Positions 28,912-38,469 of a DNA stretch of 64,000 nt are shown here, piece after piece. Under the pieces are notes generated by a model, which made no database searches, was not told the origin of the DNA, and saw only the letters and a list, made by a program, of their open reading frames with translations. The stretch comes from Coriobacteriaceae bacterium (lineage in GTDB: Bacteria; Actinomycetota; Coriobacteriia; Coriobacteriales; Eggerthellaceae). The stretch lies in the NCBI GenBank assembly GCA_015062685.1, contig SUUE01000001.1:85704-149703 (forward strand), read 5' to 3'. Position 1 is the stretch's first letter, and each line of letters begins with the position of its first letter. The position numbers were made by a program, and so were the translations under genes.

Positions 28912-30297
28912 GTGAGCTGGTTGCTTGGCCGCTCACATGGGAAGAAATGCATGGGCGACTGGGTTCTCTACTTCAACTTCACGGCAACCACGAGTGCACT
29001 CATGGTTGCGCTGATGGGCTTGCTGCTTTCCGCTACCGCTTCCTATATCGAGCAATGGGAACGGACCTATTTCCGGGCCACGTTCATGATGCTCTTCATC
29101 TACGCGGCCTCCGATCTCGTAGCCCAAGTGTCCTTAGATTTCCTTGGGCCTGAATACACGGGCCTCTCGCAGGCCGGCGTGTTTTGCGAGCTGCTCTTCT
29201 CGGCCATGATCATCCCCCTCATCATGGCCTACCTGCTCCATTGCACGGGCGAGGACAGGCAGACGAACACGTTGTTCAGATGCCTGATGGTGTTCTTCGC
29301 GCTATACGTCGCGCTCCTATTCGCTGCGCAGTTCACCGACGCCGTTTACACGATCTCTCCCGATAACAACAGCCTGATACCAGGGCCGCTCTACCCGGCT
29401 TTGTTCGTGCCGCCCGTCGCGCTCATGATCGTGAGCTCCATTGCCTTGGCCCGTCGAATGGACGCCCTCACGCCTCGAAAGCGCATCGCTTTTTCCGTAT
29501 ACGTCTTCGTCCCCTTCCTGAGCGTTTTCATCCAATCGTTGCTCTTCGACCTCAGGATCGTCGTCGTGGGCACGAACCTGTCGGCGCTGGCCATGTTCGT
29601 CTACGTGCTCCAGGACCAGATGGATGCGCACGTGCGCCACTGCGAGGAAGCGGCGCAGCGCCGAGCGCAGGTCATAGCGCTTCAAATGCGGCCGCATTTC
29701 ATCTACAACGTCTTGACGAGCATCTACTACCTTTGCGCCCAGAACCCTAAGCGCGCCCAGCAGGTAACGCTCGATTTCACAGACTACCTGCGCGCGAACT
29801 TCGATGCCATAGCCCAACAGGGCGAGGTTCCGTTCGCCAAAGAGCTCGAACACGCCCGGGCTTACCTGAGCGTCGAGCAGGCACGGCTCGAGCAGGGCCT
29901 GATCGTGGATATCGATTGCCCCCACACCGCCTTCAGACTGCCTCCGCTGACCCTGCAGCCCCTGGCGGAAAACGCCGTGAAGCACGGATCCGACCCCGAG
30001 CTCCCTCCCCTGCACGTTCGCATTGCAACGTATGCGGAGCCCGGCTGCTCTGTTATCACGGTGGAGGACACCGGACTAGGATACGGCGACCCGCTGCCCC
30101 AATACGATGGCGACAACATGCCATCGACGCACCATGGGCCGAACGCTTCGCCGTCAAACCACGCGTCAGCGCTCGACAACATACGCGAGCGGCTCTCGGC
30201 ATGCGGTGGCACGCTTCAATTCGGGCCGCGCAGGGGCGGCGGCACCATCGCCATCGTGCGCATCCCAACCGAATGGCACTCTTCGCTCGCCGAATAG
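28912..30297 (+). CDS. LytS/YehU-type membrane sensor histidine kinase
   Basis: ALQMRPHFIYNVLTSIYYLC (His_kinase), LPPLTLQPLAENAVKHG N-box, VEDTGLGYGDP; true start may be 28948 (MGDWVLYFNF). Confidence 0.85.
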   Translation: MSWLLGRSHGKKCMGDWVLYFNFTATTSALMVALMGLLLSATASYIEQWERTYFRATFMMLFIYAASDLVAQVSLDFLGPEYTGLSQAGVFCELLFSAMIIPLIMAYLLHCTGEDRQTNTLFRCLMVFFALYVALLFAAQFTDAVYTISPDNNSLIPGPLYPALFVPPVALMIVSSIALARRMDALTPRKRIAFSVYVFVPFLSVFIQSLLFDLRIVVVGTNLSALAMFVYVLQDQMDAHVRHCEEAAQRRAQVIALQMRPHFIYNVLTSIYYLCAQNPKRAQQVTLDFTDYLRANFDAIAQQGEVPFAKELEHARAYLSVEQARLEQGLIVDIDCPHTAFRLPPLTLQPLAENAVKHGSDPELPPLHVRIATYAEPGCSVITVEDTGLGYGDPLPQYDGDNMPSTHHGPNASPSNHASALDNIRERLSACGGTLQFGPRRGGGTIAIVRIPTEWHSSLAE

Positions 30298-30421
30298 CGA
30301 GCACCCAACCGTCACGTATTTGCGTCTAAACGGTTTCCTTCACCCCTAGCTATGCTGGTATTATCCAAATTGGGATAATATATAAACGAATAGTCTTCTG
30401 CAGAAACGAAAAGGCAGCATA

Positions 30422-31498
30422 ATGGTTCTCGACTACATCCTGCAGAACTGGCCGTTGATCCTCATACTTGCGGCAATGGCCATTTCTTTCAAGCTGACGG
30501 TGTTCCTCGACAGGAAGACCATCAGGCGCTATTACGTTCTCGTAGTCGAAATATTCCTCCTCTCGATAGCCGTGTTCGTCGAATTCAAGCTCGTAGGCGT
30601 GAGCGAATCTCAAGACCTGCGTTCCGTGCTCATGGCGGTGCGATACAGCGCAACGCCGATCATCATCGCTCAGATCATCTACACGCTCGTGCGCCAGCTC
30701 AGGTGGTTCGTATTCGTTCCCGCGATCCTGCTCGCGGGCGTGAACGTGGCATCGATCTTCACCGGCATCGTCTTCAGCATAGACGGTGACGGTGCGCTCG
30801 TTCGCGGCCCCCTCGGCCTCGTCCCCTTCATCGCGGTCGGCTTGTACGGCGTGTTCCTCGTCATCGTGCTCTACCGGCAGAGCAACAAGCGTATCGAGGA
30901 AATCGTCCCCATCGCCTTCATGCTCCTATCGCTCAGCACGAGCCTCGCATTGCCGTTCCTGCTCGGGCCCTCCTATTCCGGCATCTTCTGCGCGAACATC
31001 GCCATCGCTGTGTTCACGTACTTCATGTTCTCGATACTCCAGCTCACCAAGAAGGACGCGCTGACCGGCCTGCTCAACCGCCAAGCCTACTATGCCGACA
31101 CTCAGAAGAAGCATTCGGACGTCACGGCGCTCATCTCCATCGACATGAACGGCCTCAAGCAGCTAAACGACACGAAGGGCCATGACGCCGGCGACGAAGC
31201 TTTGAGCACCCTCGCAACCTGCTTCCAAAAGGCCCTGACGCATAAGCAGACCGCTTACAGGATTGGCGGCGACGAGTTCGTCATCCTATGCAAGCGGACG
31301 AAGCGCACAGAACTGAAGCAGCTCATACAGCGCATCCGCGAGAACGTGGCCGTGACGGAGTACTCCTGCTCCATCGGCTACGGCTTCTCCCCGGGCAACC
31401 GAAAGCCCATCGACGTGCTCCTCAAGGAATCCGACGAGCGCATGTACGCCGAGAAATCGCGCTACTATTCGGAAGCCCATAGGGAAAGGCGGCACTAG
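30422..31498 (+). CDS. Membrane diguanylate cyclase
   Basis: TM segments; KDALTGLLNRQAYY...AYRIGGDEFVILCKR. Confidence 0.9.
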   Translation: MVLDYILQNWPLILILAAMAISFKLTVFLDRKTIRRYYVLVVEIFLLSIAVFVEFKLVGVSESQDLRSVLMAVRYSATPIIIAQIIYTLVRQLRWFVFVPAILLAGVNVASIFTGIVFSIDGDGALVRGPLGLVPFIAVGLYGVFLVIVLYRQSNKRIEEIVPIAFMLLSLSTSLALPFLLGPSYSGIFCANIAIAVFTYFMFSILQLTKKDALTGLLNRQAYYADTQKKHSDVTALISIDMNGLKQLNDTKGHDAGDEALSTLATCFQKALTHKQTAYRIGGDEFVILCKRTKRTELKQLIQRIRENVAVTEYSCSIGYGFSPGNRKPIDVLLKESDERMYAEKSRYYSEAHRERRH

Positions 31499-31536
31499 GC
31501 AGGGGTGATTGCCGGGGCGTTCCTGGCACCCTTTTC

Positions 31537-33072
31537 CTATGTTGCCACGGAGCCGTCGGAACCGTTATCGAGACCGAAAGACGCCCATCGCCTGTCGATG
31601 CCGGCTTCCCTGTAGAATCTATCCTTCTCGGCATACATGCTCGCATCGGCCATATGCTCCAAATCGTCCACCGATGCGCCTGGGTTATCGGCGCGCGAAG
31701 CGTAACCGATAGCGAGCGTGACCTCGTCGGAATACACCCCGCTCCACTCTCCCGCCTTCCGCTGGATCTCATCTCGAACGCGCCAAGGCTCCCGCGTATG
31801 CACGATGGCCATGAACTCGTCGCCGCCGGTTCGATAGACCTTGCCGGCCTGTCCGATCGACAACACCATGCACTCCGCAGCTCCCTTGATCAGCTCGTCG
31901 CCGGCAGCATGCCCCTTGGTGTCGTTAACCACTTTCAAGCCGTTGACATCTATGGAGAACATGACGAGGTCGTCGTCCATCTCGCCTTCCCTGAGCTTGG
32001 CCAGGGCATCTACGAAGCTCCTGCGGTTGTAAAGCCTCGTGAGCTCGTCTGTCATGGACAGCCTGACAAGACGCTCCACGCGCTTCTTCTCGTCGTCCAC
32101 GTTTCGCGTCGTGTAGATAACGACGTCCGGCATTCCGTCGGCACCCTCTTCCACAGCGATGTACTGGGCTCGGAACCACCCCGACACCACGTCGATGAAA
32201 TCGGCGCTGATGACCTTCTTGTGCCTCATCCTTTCCCTGACGGTTGTTATGTTGGTGAACGCGAGGAAGTCTTCCAGATGGTCCGGCATGACGCGTTTCT
32301 TTATGCGCTGGTTCATGGCCGTGTGCGTCTGCCTCTGCATGTCGATGCCAAATTTCTGCTGGCTTGGATCGCGCAGCGAAACCTCCGTGTTGTCGACGAA
32401 GCTTATCAGGTTCACGTTGTCGTAGATCTCCGCCATCGATGCCAGGACGTGCATCTTCTCCTGCTCGTTCTCCTCCTTGTCTTCGATGATCGCCTGTTGC
32501 TGGAACAAGCCCTCGAAGTAATCACCCACTATCTTGACGGCAAGATACCCCGACACGGCCATGATGAGCGTCTCGATGGTGTACCCGCCGACGGTGTTGA
32601 AGAAGTACGCCTGCTCGGTACCGTAATGCGGATGAAGCCCGACGTAATACGAAGATGCCGCCCAGGTACACCCGAGCATAAACGCGTAGTTCATCGTTAG
32701 CGCGTAGAAATACAGGCGCTTGTCGCAATACAGAATGCTCAGGAACGGCACGAGGAACCAGGTGATATGAATGTTCACATGCCCCAACACCATGTAGACC
32801 ATGATGGCATCGAGCGCCGTGAGCGCGAACACGCTCGTAATGGGAGAATAGGGCTTGCACTTCACGAGGATGAGGTGCGCCCCTGACAATATTGTGACCA
32901 AAATCGATATGTTCAAACAGGTGAGGTAGTCGGTATGCGGGAAAATGCCCGCATACACGCCCAGGGCGATGGCCGGCCCCGTCGCGATGAACAACCAGAG
33001 GGCCGTATTGAGGTAGCGGTTGATCCGCGCCCTGTTCTGCAGGATGAAACCCTGGAAATCGATTGACGCCAT
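31537..33072 (-). CDS. Membrane diguanylate cyclase
   Basis: MTDELTRLYNRRSFVDAL...VYRTGGDEFMAIVHTRE; internal ATG at 33072 preceded by G-rich SD. Confidence 0.88.
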   Translation of the reverse strand: MASIDFQGFILQNRARINRYLNTALWLFIATGPAIALGVYAGIFPHTDYLTCLNISILVTILSGAHLILVKCKPYSPITSVFALTALDAIMVYMVLGHVNIHITWFLVPFLSILYCDKRLYFYALTMNYAFMLGCTWAASSYYVGLHPHYGTEQAYFFNTVGGYTIETLIMAVSGYLAVKIVGDYFEGLFQQQAIIEDKEENEQEKMHVLASMAEIYDNVNLISFVDNTEVSLRDPSQQKFGIDMQRQTHTAMNQRIKKRVMPDHLEDFLAFTNITTVRERMRHKKVISADFIDVVSGWFRAQYIAVEEGADGMPDVVIYTTRNVDDEKKRVERLVRLSMTDELTRLYNRRSFVDALAKLREGEMDDDLVMFSIDVNGLKVVNDTKGHAAGDELIKGAAECMVLSIGQAGKVYRTGGDEFMAIVHTREPWRVRDEIQRKAGEWSGVYSDEVTLAIGYASRADNPGASVDDLEHMADASMYAEKDRFYREAGIDRRWASFGLDNGSDGSVAT

Positions 33073-33184
33073 GACCGCCACCCCCTTCGCCATCGTGCTT
33101 CGCATGGAGCATGAGCTGCATGAGCACCGAGCGTCTGCAACGACCATTCTGACAGGAAAAAGGGCGATGGAGCCGTCCTGATAC

Positions 33185-35371
33185 CTATCTGTTTTCGAGC
33201 TGCTGGCGTTTCACGAGATCGGCGAACGCGCCGCCCTTTGAGACGAGCTCCTCATAGGTGCCCATCTCCACGATGCGGCCGCCGTCGAGCATAACAATGC
33301 GGTCGGCGAGCTTGATGGTGGACAGACGGTGGGCAACGACGATGCGCGTGCATTTGAGGCGGGTGAGCGAATCGCTCACATGCTTTTGCGTTACGTTGTC
33401 CAGGGCGCTCGTGGCCTCGTCGAACATGAGGACTCGCGGCTTCGAGCACACGGCGCGCGCGATGAGAATGCGCTGACGCTGACCGCCCGACACGCCGCCC
33501 GAACCCTCGGTGATGAGCGTATGCATGCCCATGGGCATATCGCGGATGTCGTCGGCGACGCCGGCAAGCTCAGCGGCTTCCCAAGCATCGTCCATCGTGG
33601 CACGGGGCGATGCCAGCACGATGTTGCTGAACAAGGTGCCCGCGAACAGCTTCCCGTTCTGCAAGCACACACCGATGACCCTGCGCAGGCTGCGCGTGTC
33701 CATGTCCGCGACGTCCTGCCCGCCGTAGTAGATAGCACCGCGCTCGGGCTTCTCGAATCCCATGAGGAGGCGCAGCAAGGTCGACTTGCCCGAGCCCGAC
33801 GTTCCCACGATCGCCAGGTACTCGCCCGATGTCACCTTGAGCGAAAGGTCCTCGAGAACCGGCTTCTGGGTGGGATCGTATCGGAACGTGACGCCCGCCA
33901 CCTCGATAGACCCCGAGAGACTTGTGATCTGCTTGCCATGCTTCGCGGATTCGGGCTGCTCCTCGAGGATGGGCTTGATGGCCTCGAGGTACGACTGCAC
34001 CTGCACCAGCCTGCCAGCGGTGCCAGCCAGCATGAGGATTGCGGCCGATATGGAGCCGTATGCCACGTTGAACGCCATGAAGTCGGCGAGCGAGACGCCG
34101 GCTGAACCCGCGAACCAGTAGATGAAGATTGTTCCAATCAGCGTGACGAGCGCGGGCAGCGTATCCGCCACCTTGAACCATAACGGCACATCGTATTGCG
34201 CGGCGAGGTAATTGGCTTCGGCGTCGGCCCAGCGCGCGAACGCGCGCTTCTCAGCACCGGACAGCTTCAGCTTGGAGATGCCGTTCAGCAGTGCCGGGAC
34301 CAAGCCTGAAACGACGAGGTCGGCATCGACGATCATGCGCTGCCTGCGCGCCTTCGCCTGCGTTATGAGCAAGCTGAGCACGACCTGCACGAGGATGATC
34401 GCGATTGCCGGCACGACGAGCGACGGGGTGTACGCCGCGATCTGCGCGATGTACACGAGCGAGAACAGGCTCGTGAGCGCCGTTCCCAGCAAGACGCCGG
34501 TAAGCATGGTCACGACGTTGCGGACCCTGCTGACGCGCTTCGCGAGATCGCCCGCTTGCCTGTCCTTGAAGAAAGACGGCGGCAGCGACAGGACGCGCGC
34601 CATGATGGCGGCTTCCATTTGCATGGAGAGCTTGCTCGACAATCGATCAGTGACGAGCACGCGCAAGATGCCTATGAGAGCGCTCGCTATCGTCACGCCC
34701 AAGAGCATCGCGCAAATGGGCACGATAAGCGCCATTTCGCCAGAAGGTATGATGCGGTCGAACAGCAGGCTGTTTGCCACGGGAGGAAGCAGCCCGACGA
34801 GAGCCACCGCGAGCGAGGCGATGGCGATACGCAGGTAATCGCCCGGATCGAGCGATGCGACCATGAACTGCATCAGGTCGCGCAACGAGAGCTTCTCCTC
34901 GGGGAGCGGCCTGTAGAAGCAATACGCCTCGGGCATGATGTTTGCGGCAGCCCGGGAGGTCAGCAGCACTTTCTTGTTGGTGACTGGATCGACGAAGCCG
35001 TAGCTGCGCAAGCCGAATGGGATAATCGCGACAGGCTCGCCCGTCGCTAGCTGGCCCAGATAGGCACCCGAGGCATCGGTCCACCAATTGCCCTCGAGCA
35101 CCACCTTGCGCTTCATCATGCCGCACGACCTGATCGCGTAGTCCATGCGGTCAGAGGGGTCGGTGACAGATTCAGGCACGGCCGCGGGCTTCTTCCCGAA
35201 ATAGCGCAGCAGGGTTTCCACGGCGCTATCGGTTGCAGCCACGTCATCGAACGACATGCGCGCCGTGCGCCTCGACCCCTCGACGGCGCGGGCAATGCGC
35301 TCGTAAGCCTCGGCGACCTGATCGTCGTCAAGGCGCTTGCGCATCTCCAGTTGTTCCTCAAACCAACTCAT
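33185..35371 (-). CDS. NHLM/NHLP-type bacteriocin export ABC transporter permease/ATPase (no peptidase)
   Basis: N-terminal regulatory-like region, TM domain, GTSGSGKSTLLRLLMGFEKPERG, SGGQRQRILIARAV. Confidence 0.87.
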   Translation of the reverse strand: MSWFEEQLEMRKRLDDDQVAEAYERIARAVEGSRRTARMSFDDVAATDSAVETLLRYFGKKPAAVPESVTDPSDRMDYAIRSCGMMKRKVVLEGNWWTDASGAYLGQLATGEPVAIIPFGLRSYGFVDPVTNKKVLLTSRAAANIMPEAYCFYRPLPEEKLSLRDLMQFMVASLDPGDYLRIAIASLAVALVGLLPPVANSLLFDRIIPSGEMALIVPICAMLLGVTIASALIGILRVLVTDRLSSKLSMQMEAAIMARVLSLPPSFFKDRQAGDLAKRVSRVRNVVTMLTGVLLGTALTSLFSLVYIAQIAAYTPSLVVPAIAIILVQVVLSLLITQAKARRQRMIVDADLVVSGLVPALLNGISKLKLSGAEKRAFARWADAEANYLAAQYDVPLWFKVADTLPALVTLIGTIFIYWFAGSAGVSLADFMAFNVAYGSISAAILMLAGTAGRLVQVQSYLEAIKPILEEQPESAKHGKQITSLSGSIEVAGVTFRYDPTQKPVLEDLSLKVTSGEYLAIVGTSGSGKSTLLRLLMGFEKPERGAIYYGGQDVADMDTRSLRRVIGVCLQNGKLFAGTLFSNIVLASPRATMDDAWEAAELAGVADDIRDMPMGMHTLITEGSGGVSGGQRQRILIARAVCSKPRVLMFDEATSALDNVTQKHVSDSLTRLKCTRIVVAHRLSTIKLADRIVMLDGGRIVEMGTYEELVSKGGAFADLVKRQQLENR

Positions 35372-35439
35372 GCCCTACCCGTCTTCTCCTGCTTCCCGCG
35401 AGCTCCGAGCCATTCCCGAAGCACGTTTCTGGTGTTCGT

Positions 35440-37641
35440 TTAATCGCTCCTCACGAGCTCGGCGTAAACCCCGTCGAGCGCCATTAGCTCCTCATGCGTG
35501 CCGCGCTCAGCCACGCGCCCGTGGTCGAGCACGATGATCTCGTCGCAATCTCGGATCGTCGAGAGCCTGTGCGCCACGACGATGCACGTAATCTCGCGCC
35601 TGCGAATTGCCTTGATGACCCTCTCCTCTGTCTTGGCGTCGAGGGCGCTCGTTGCCTCGTCCAAGATGGCGATGGTCGGGTCCTGGGCCAGCACGCGAGC
35701 GATCTCGAGGCGCTGCAGCTGACCGCCCGAGAAATTGCGCCCGCCTGGGAGCACGCGCCCATGGTAGCCGTCCTCGCGCGAGAGGATCTCGTCGTGGATG
35801 TCGGCATCGCGACACGCCATAATGACCTCGAAGTCCTCGATCGAGCCGTCCCACAATGCCACGTTTTCCCTAATGGTGCCGTCGAACATCGAGATGTCCT
35901 GGTCCACGACGGCAATAGACCCGCGTAACTGCTCGTGCGGGATGTCCCCGAGCAGCTTCCCATCGAAGCGGATCTCGCCTTCCCACGGCTTGTACAGGCC
36001 GCTTATGAGCTTGGCGATGGTCGACTTGCCCGAACCCGAACCGCCCACGAGGGCGATCCACTGACCGGGTTCCGCATGGAGGTCGAGTTCCGCGACGGTC
36101 GGCTTCTCGAGCCGCGAGTAGCCGAACGTCAGGCCCTTCACGTCGATGGCGCCCGAGAGCTTGTAGAGGCCCGTCTGCGGCACGTCGCCATCGCCCGCGT
36201 CGAGGGCTTCCGACGCCGCCTTCGATTCCAAGCCGGTCATGACGTCGGGCTCGTATTTGAGGACGTCCTGCACGCGCTCCATCTCCGTCCGCGCTTCCTG
36301 GATGGTCTGTCCCAAGTTCACGAGTGAATTCACTGGCGCCATGAACGCGGAGAGGAAGCCCTGGAAAGCGAGCAGCATGCCAGCCGTGAACTCGCCGTTC
36401 ATGATGAGCATCGTGCCCACCATGAGCACGGCAACGTTCGCCAGCTGCACGAGCAGCCCGGGCACCGCCCCGAGGTAGGCGTTCAGCTTCGCGAAACGCG
36501 ACATGCCATTGCTCACGAGCGCCTGCATGCCGCTCCACCGCTCGAAGAAGCCCTCCTCGGCGCCCGATGCCTTGATGGTCTCGACCATGTCGATGCCGGC
36601 AACCGTGGTTGCGCCCAGCCTGCCTGCGTCGCGCACCTGCTGCCGCATGATGTTCACGCGCTTGTTGGAGATGTAGCGTGCCAGGAACGCGTTCAGCACG
36701 ACCGTCCCCACGCCCACGAGCGCCAGGGGCACGCTGTAAACCAGCATGACGATCAGGTAGAGGATGATGAGGAGGCTGTTCAAGACCGCGGGCGCGAGCT
36801 GCTGCACTACGGTCATGGCGATCGTCTCGTTGGCAGCTTGCCGCTGCTGCAAGTCGCCCACGTGGCGCTGCGCGTAGAATTCCACGGGCAGGTGAAGCAG
36901 ATGCCAGAAGAACTGCGATGCTGCAACGGCTTCGAACTTGCCGCGTATCTTAAGCAGGTAAATAGCGTTCGCGAACGAGACGATGCATTGCACGAGGGCC
37001 ATTATGGCCAACGTCACCACGAGCAAGGTGAGCGCCGGGCCGTTGCTGCCCGCGTTGCCGAGAACAGCATCGGCGAACACGCGTGACATGGCCGAGTTGA
37101 CGATGCCGACAATGGACAGGATGGTCGTTGCCAGCGCCACGAACGCGATCGGCCCCGCCATGCCGCGCAACCGCTCGCGCACGAACTCAAGCGTGGAAGG
37201 CGGCTCGCCCGCGGGTTCGAAGTTATCGCCCGGATGCATGATGAGCGCGATGCCGGTGAACGATTCGTCGAACTGCTCGATGGGCACCCTCACCTGGCCA
37301 CGCGCCGGGTCGTTCAGATAGGCGAACTTCCCATTGTTGGAGAAGCCCGTGAGCACGACGAAGTGGCTGAAGTTCCAGAATATGATGCAGGGCAGCTCGG
37401 CATTCGCCTGCAACCCCTCAAGGTCGAACGTGTAGCCGTCGCATTCCATGCCATACGAGCGCGCCGCACGCATGATGTTGACCGCCTTGCTGCCATCGCG
37501 CGACACGCCGCACGCCGAACGCGCCTCCTCGAGCGGTATCCAGCGCCCGTAGTGCGCGAGGATCATGGTCAGGCAGGCGGCACCGCACTCGGTGGCCTCC
37601 ATCTGCATGACCTGGGGGACGTTTCGGATACGGCGGGCCAT
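35440..37641 (-). CDS. NHLM/NHLP-type peptidase-containing (C39) ABC exporter
   Basis: QMEATECGAACLTMILAHYGRWIPLEE C39 Cys motif, WNFSHFVVLTGF His, then ABC ATPase GGSGSGKSTIAKLISG. Confidence 0.92.
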   Translation of the reverse strand: MARRIRNVPQVMQMEATECGAACLTMILAHYGRWIPLEEARSACGVSRDGSKAVNIMRAARSYGMECDGYTFDLEGLQANAELPCIIFWNFSHFVVLTGFSNNGKFAYLNDPARGQVRVPIEQFDESFTGIALIMHPGDNFEPAGEPPSTLEFVRERLRGMAGPIAFVALATTILSIVGIVNSAMSRVFADAVLGNAGSNGPALTLLVVTLAIMALVQCIVSFANAIYLLKIRGKFEAVAASQFFWHLLHLPVEFYAQRHVGDLQQRQAANETIAMTVVQQLAPAVLNSLLIILYLIVMLVYSVPLALVGVGTVVLNAFLARYISNKRVNIMRQQVRDAGRLGATTVAGIDMVETIKASGAEEGFFERWSGMQALVSNGMSRFAKLNAYLGAVPGLLVQLANVAVLMVGTMLIMNGEFTAGMLLAFQGFLSAFMAPVNSLVNLGQTIQEARTEMERVQDVLKYEPDVMTGLESKAASEALDAGDGDVPQTGLYKLSGAIDVKGLTFGYSRLEKPTVAELDLHAEPGQWIALVGGSGSGKSTIAKLISGLYKPWEGEIRFDGKLLGDIPHEQLRGSIAVVDQDISMFDGTIRENVALWDGSIEDFEVIMACRDADIHDEILSREDGYHGRVLPGGRNFSGGQLQRLEIARVLAQDPTIAILDEATSALDAKTEERVIKAIRRREITCIVVAHRLSTIRDCDEIIVLDHGRVAERGTHEELMALDGVYAELVRSD

Positions 37642-37644
37642 AGA

Positions 37645-38181
37645 CTACTTCGCCCCACCGAAGAGGTATCCGAGCGGCGCCACTTCCTTCGTCGTTATCA
37701 CGACGGGCACGTCGTCGCCCTCTTCCCAAGAAGACAGTTCGTCCGGAAGCGCGATGACCACCTTGTAGCTCCATGCGACTGAACCCATTGACGCAGCGGC
37801 GTAGTCGCTGCTCAATGCCTCCGACACCTCGCGCTGCGAATACGGGCTGTCGTCCACGGAGACGATGCTCGCATCGCGGCCAGCGGCAGTGACCTTGCTA
37901 TCGGTCGTGGCAACCGCGTCCTTGCCCAAGGGCAGGAAGCAAACCACTTGCCCGTCCTTCACGACGCCCGTCGCTGTTTGCGATATGGGCAGGGAGGCCG
38001 TCATTCCCCATATGAGGCCGGCGATCACCAGCACCGTCACGGCACCGATGACGACCCAGGCCGATGGGTTCGTCACCTTGAGGTAGCGGTCGAGGTCATC
38101 GGCCGACGACATCTTGCTCAGCGCCGTCTCCCGGAACATCTGCGTGCCAAGGGTGCTTCGCTTTTCCGTTGATTCCGCCAC
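37645..38181 (-). CDS. Short NHLM-type HlyD-like secretion protein
   Basis: SSADDLDRYLKVTNPSAWVVIGAVTVLVIAGLIWGMTASLPISQTATGVVKDGQV; same strand, directly upstream of the two ABC genes. Confidence 0.82.
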   Translation of the reverse strand: MAESTEKRSTLGTQMFRETALSKMSSADDLDRYLKVTNPSAWVVIGAVTVLVIAGLIWGMTASLPISQTATGVVKDGQVVCFLPLGKDAVATTDSKVTAAGRDASIVSVDDSPYSQREVSEALSSDYAAASMGSVAWSYKVVIALPDELSSWEEGDDVPVVITTKEVAPLGYLFGGAK

Positions 38182-38469
38182 GGCAACCCTCTCCCGCCTC
38201 TTCGACCGGTATTATCTCGCGCTACGCCAAAACAGCAGATGATAGCGCGCAATGAAATAATAATACCTGAACGGCCCCTACGCTAACTAACATAACGTTT
38301 ACAATTTGAGTCTTGTTATCCTTCGGGCGGCGCGCCCATGGGCCGGCGAGCGATCGCGAAACAAATCGCTTACGACTCGCGTGACGCCTTCTGCCGACTC
38401 ATTTCCCGTATTACTATAGGCAGTAAGCGCGCCAATTTCAGCGCTAGCAGCCAACATATGGGGTGCCGC

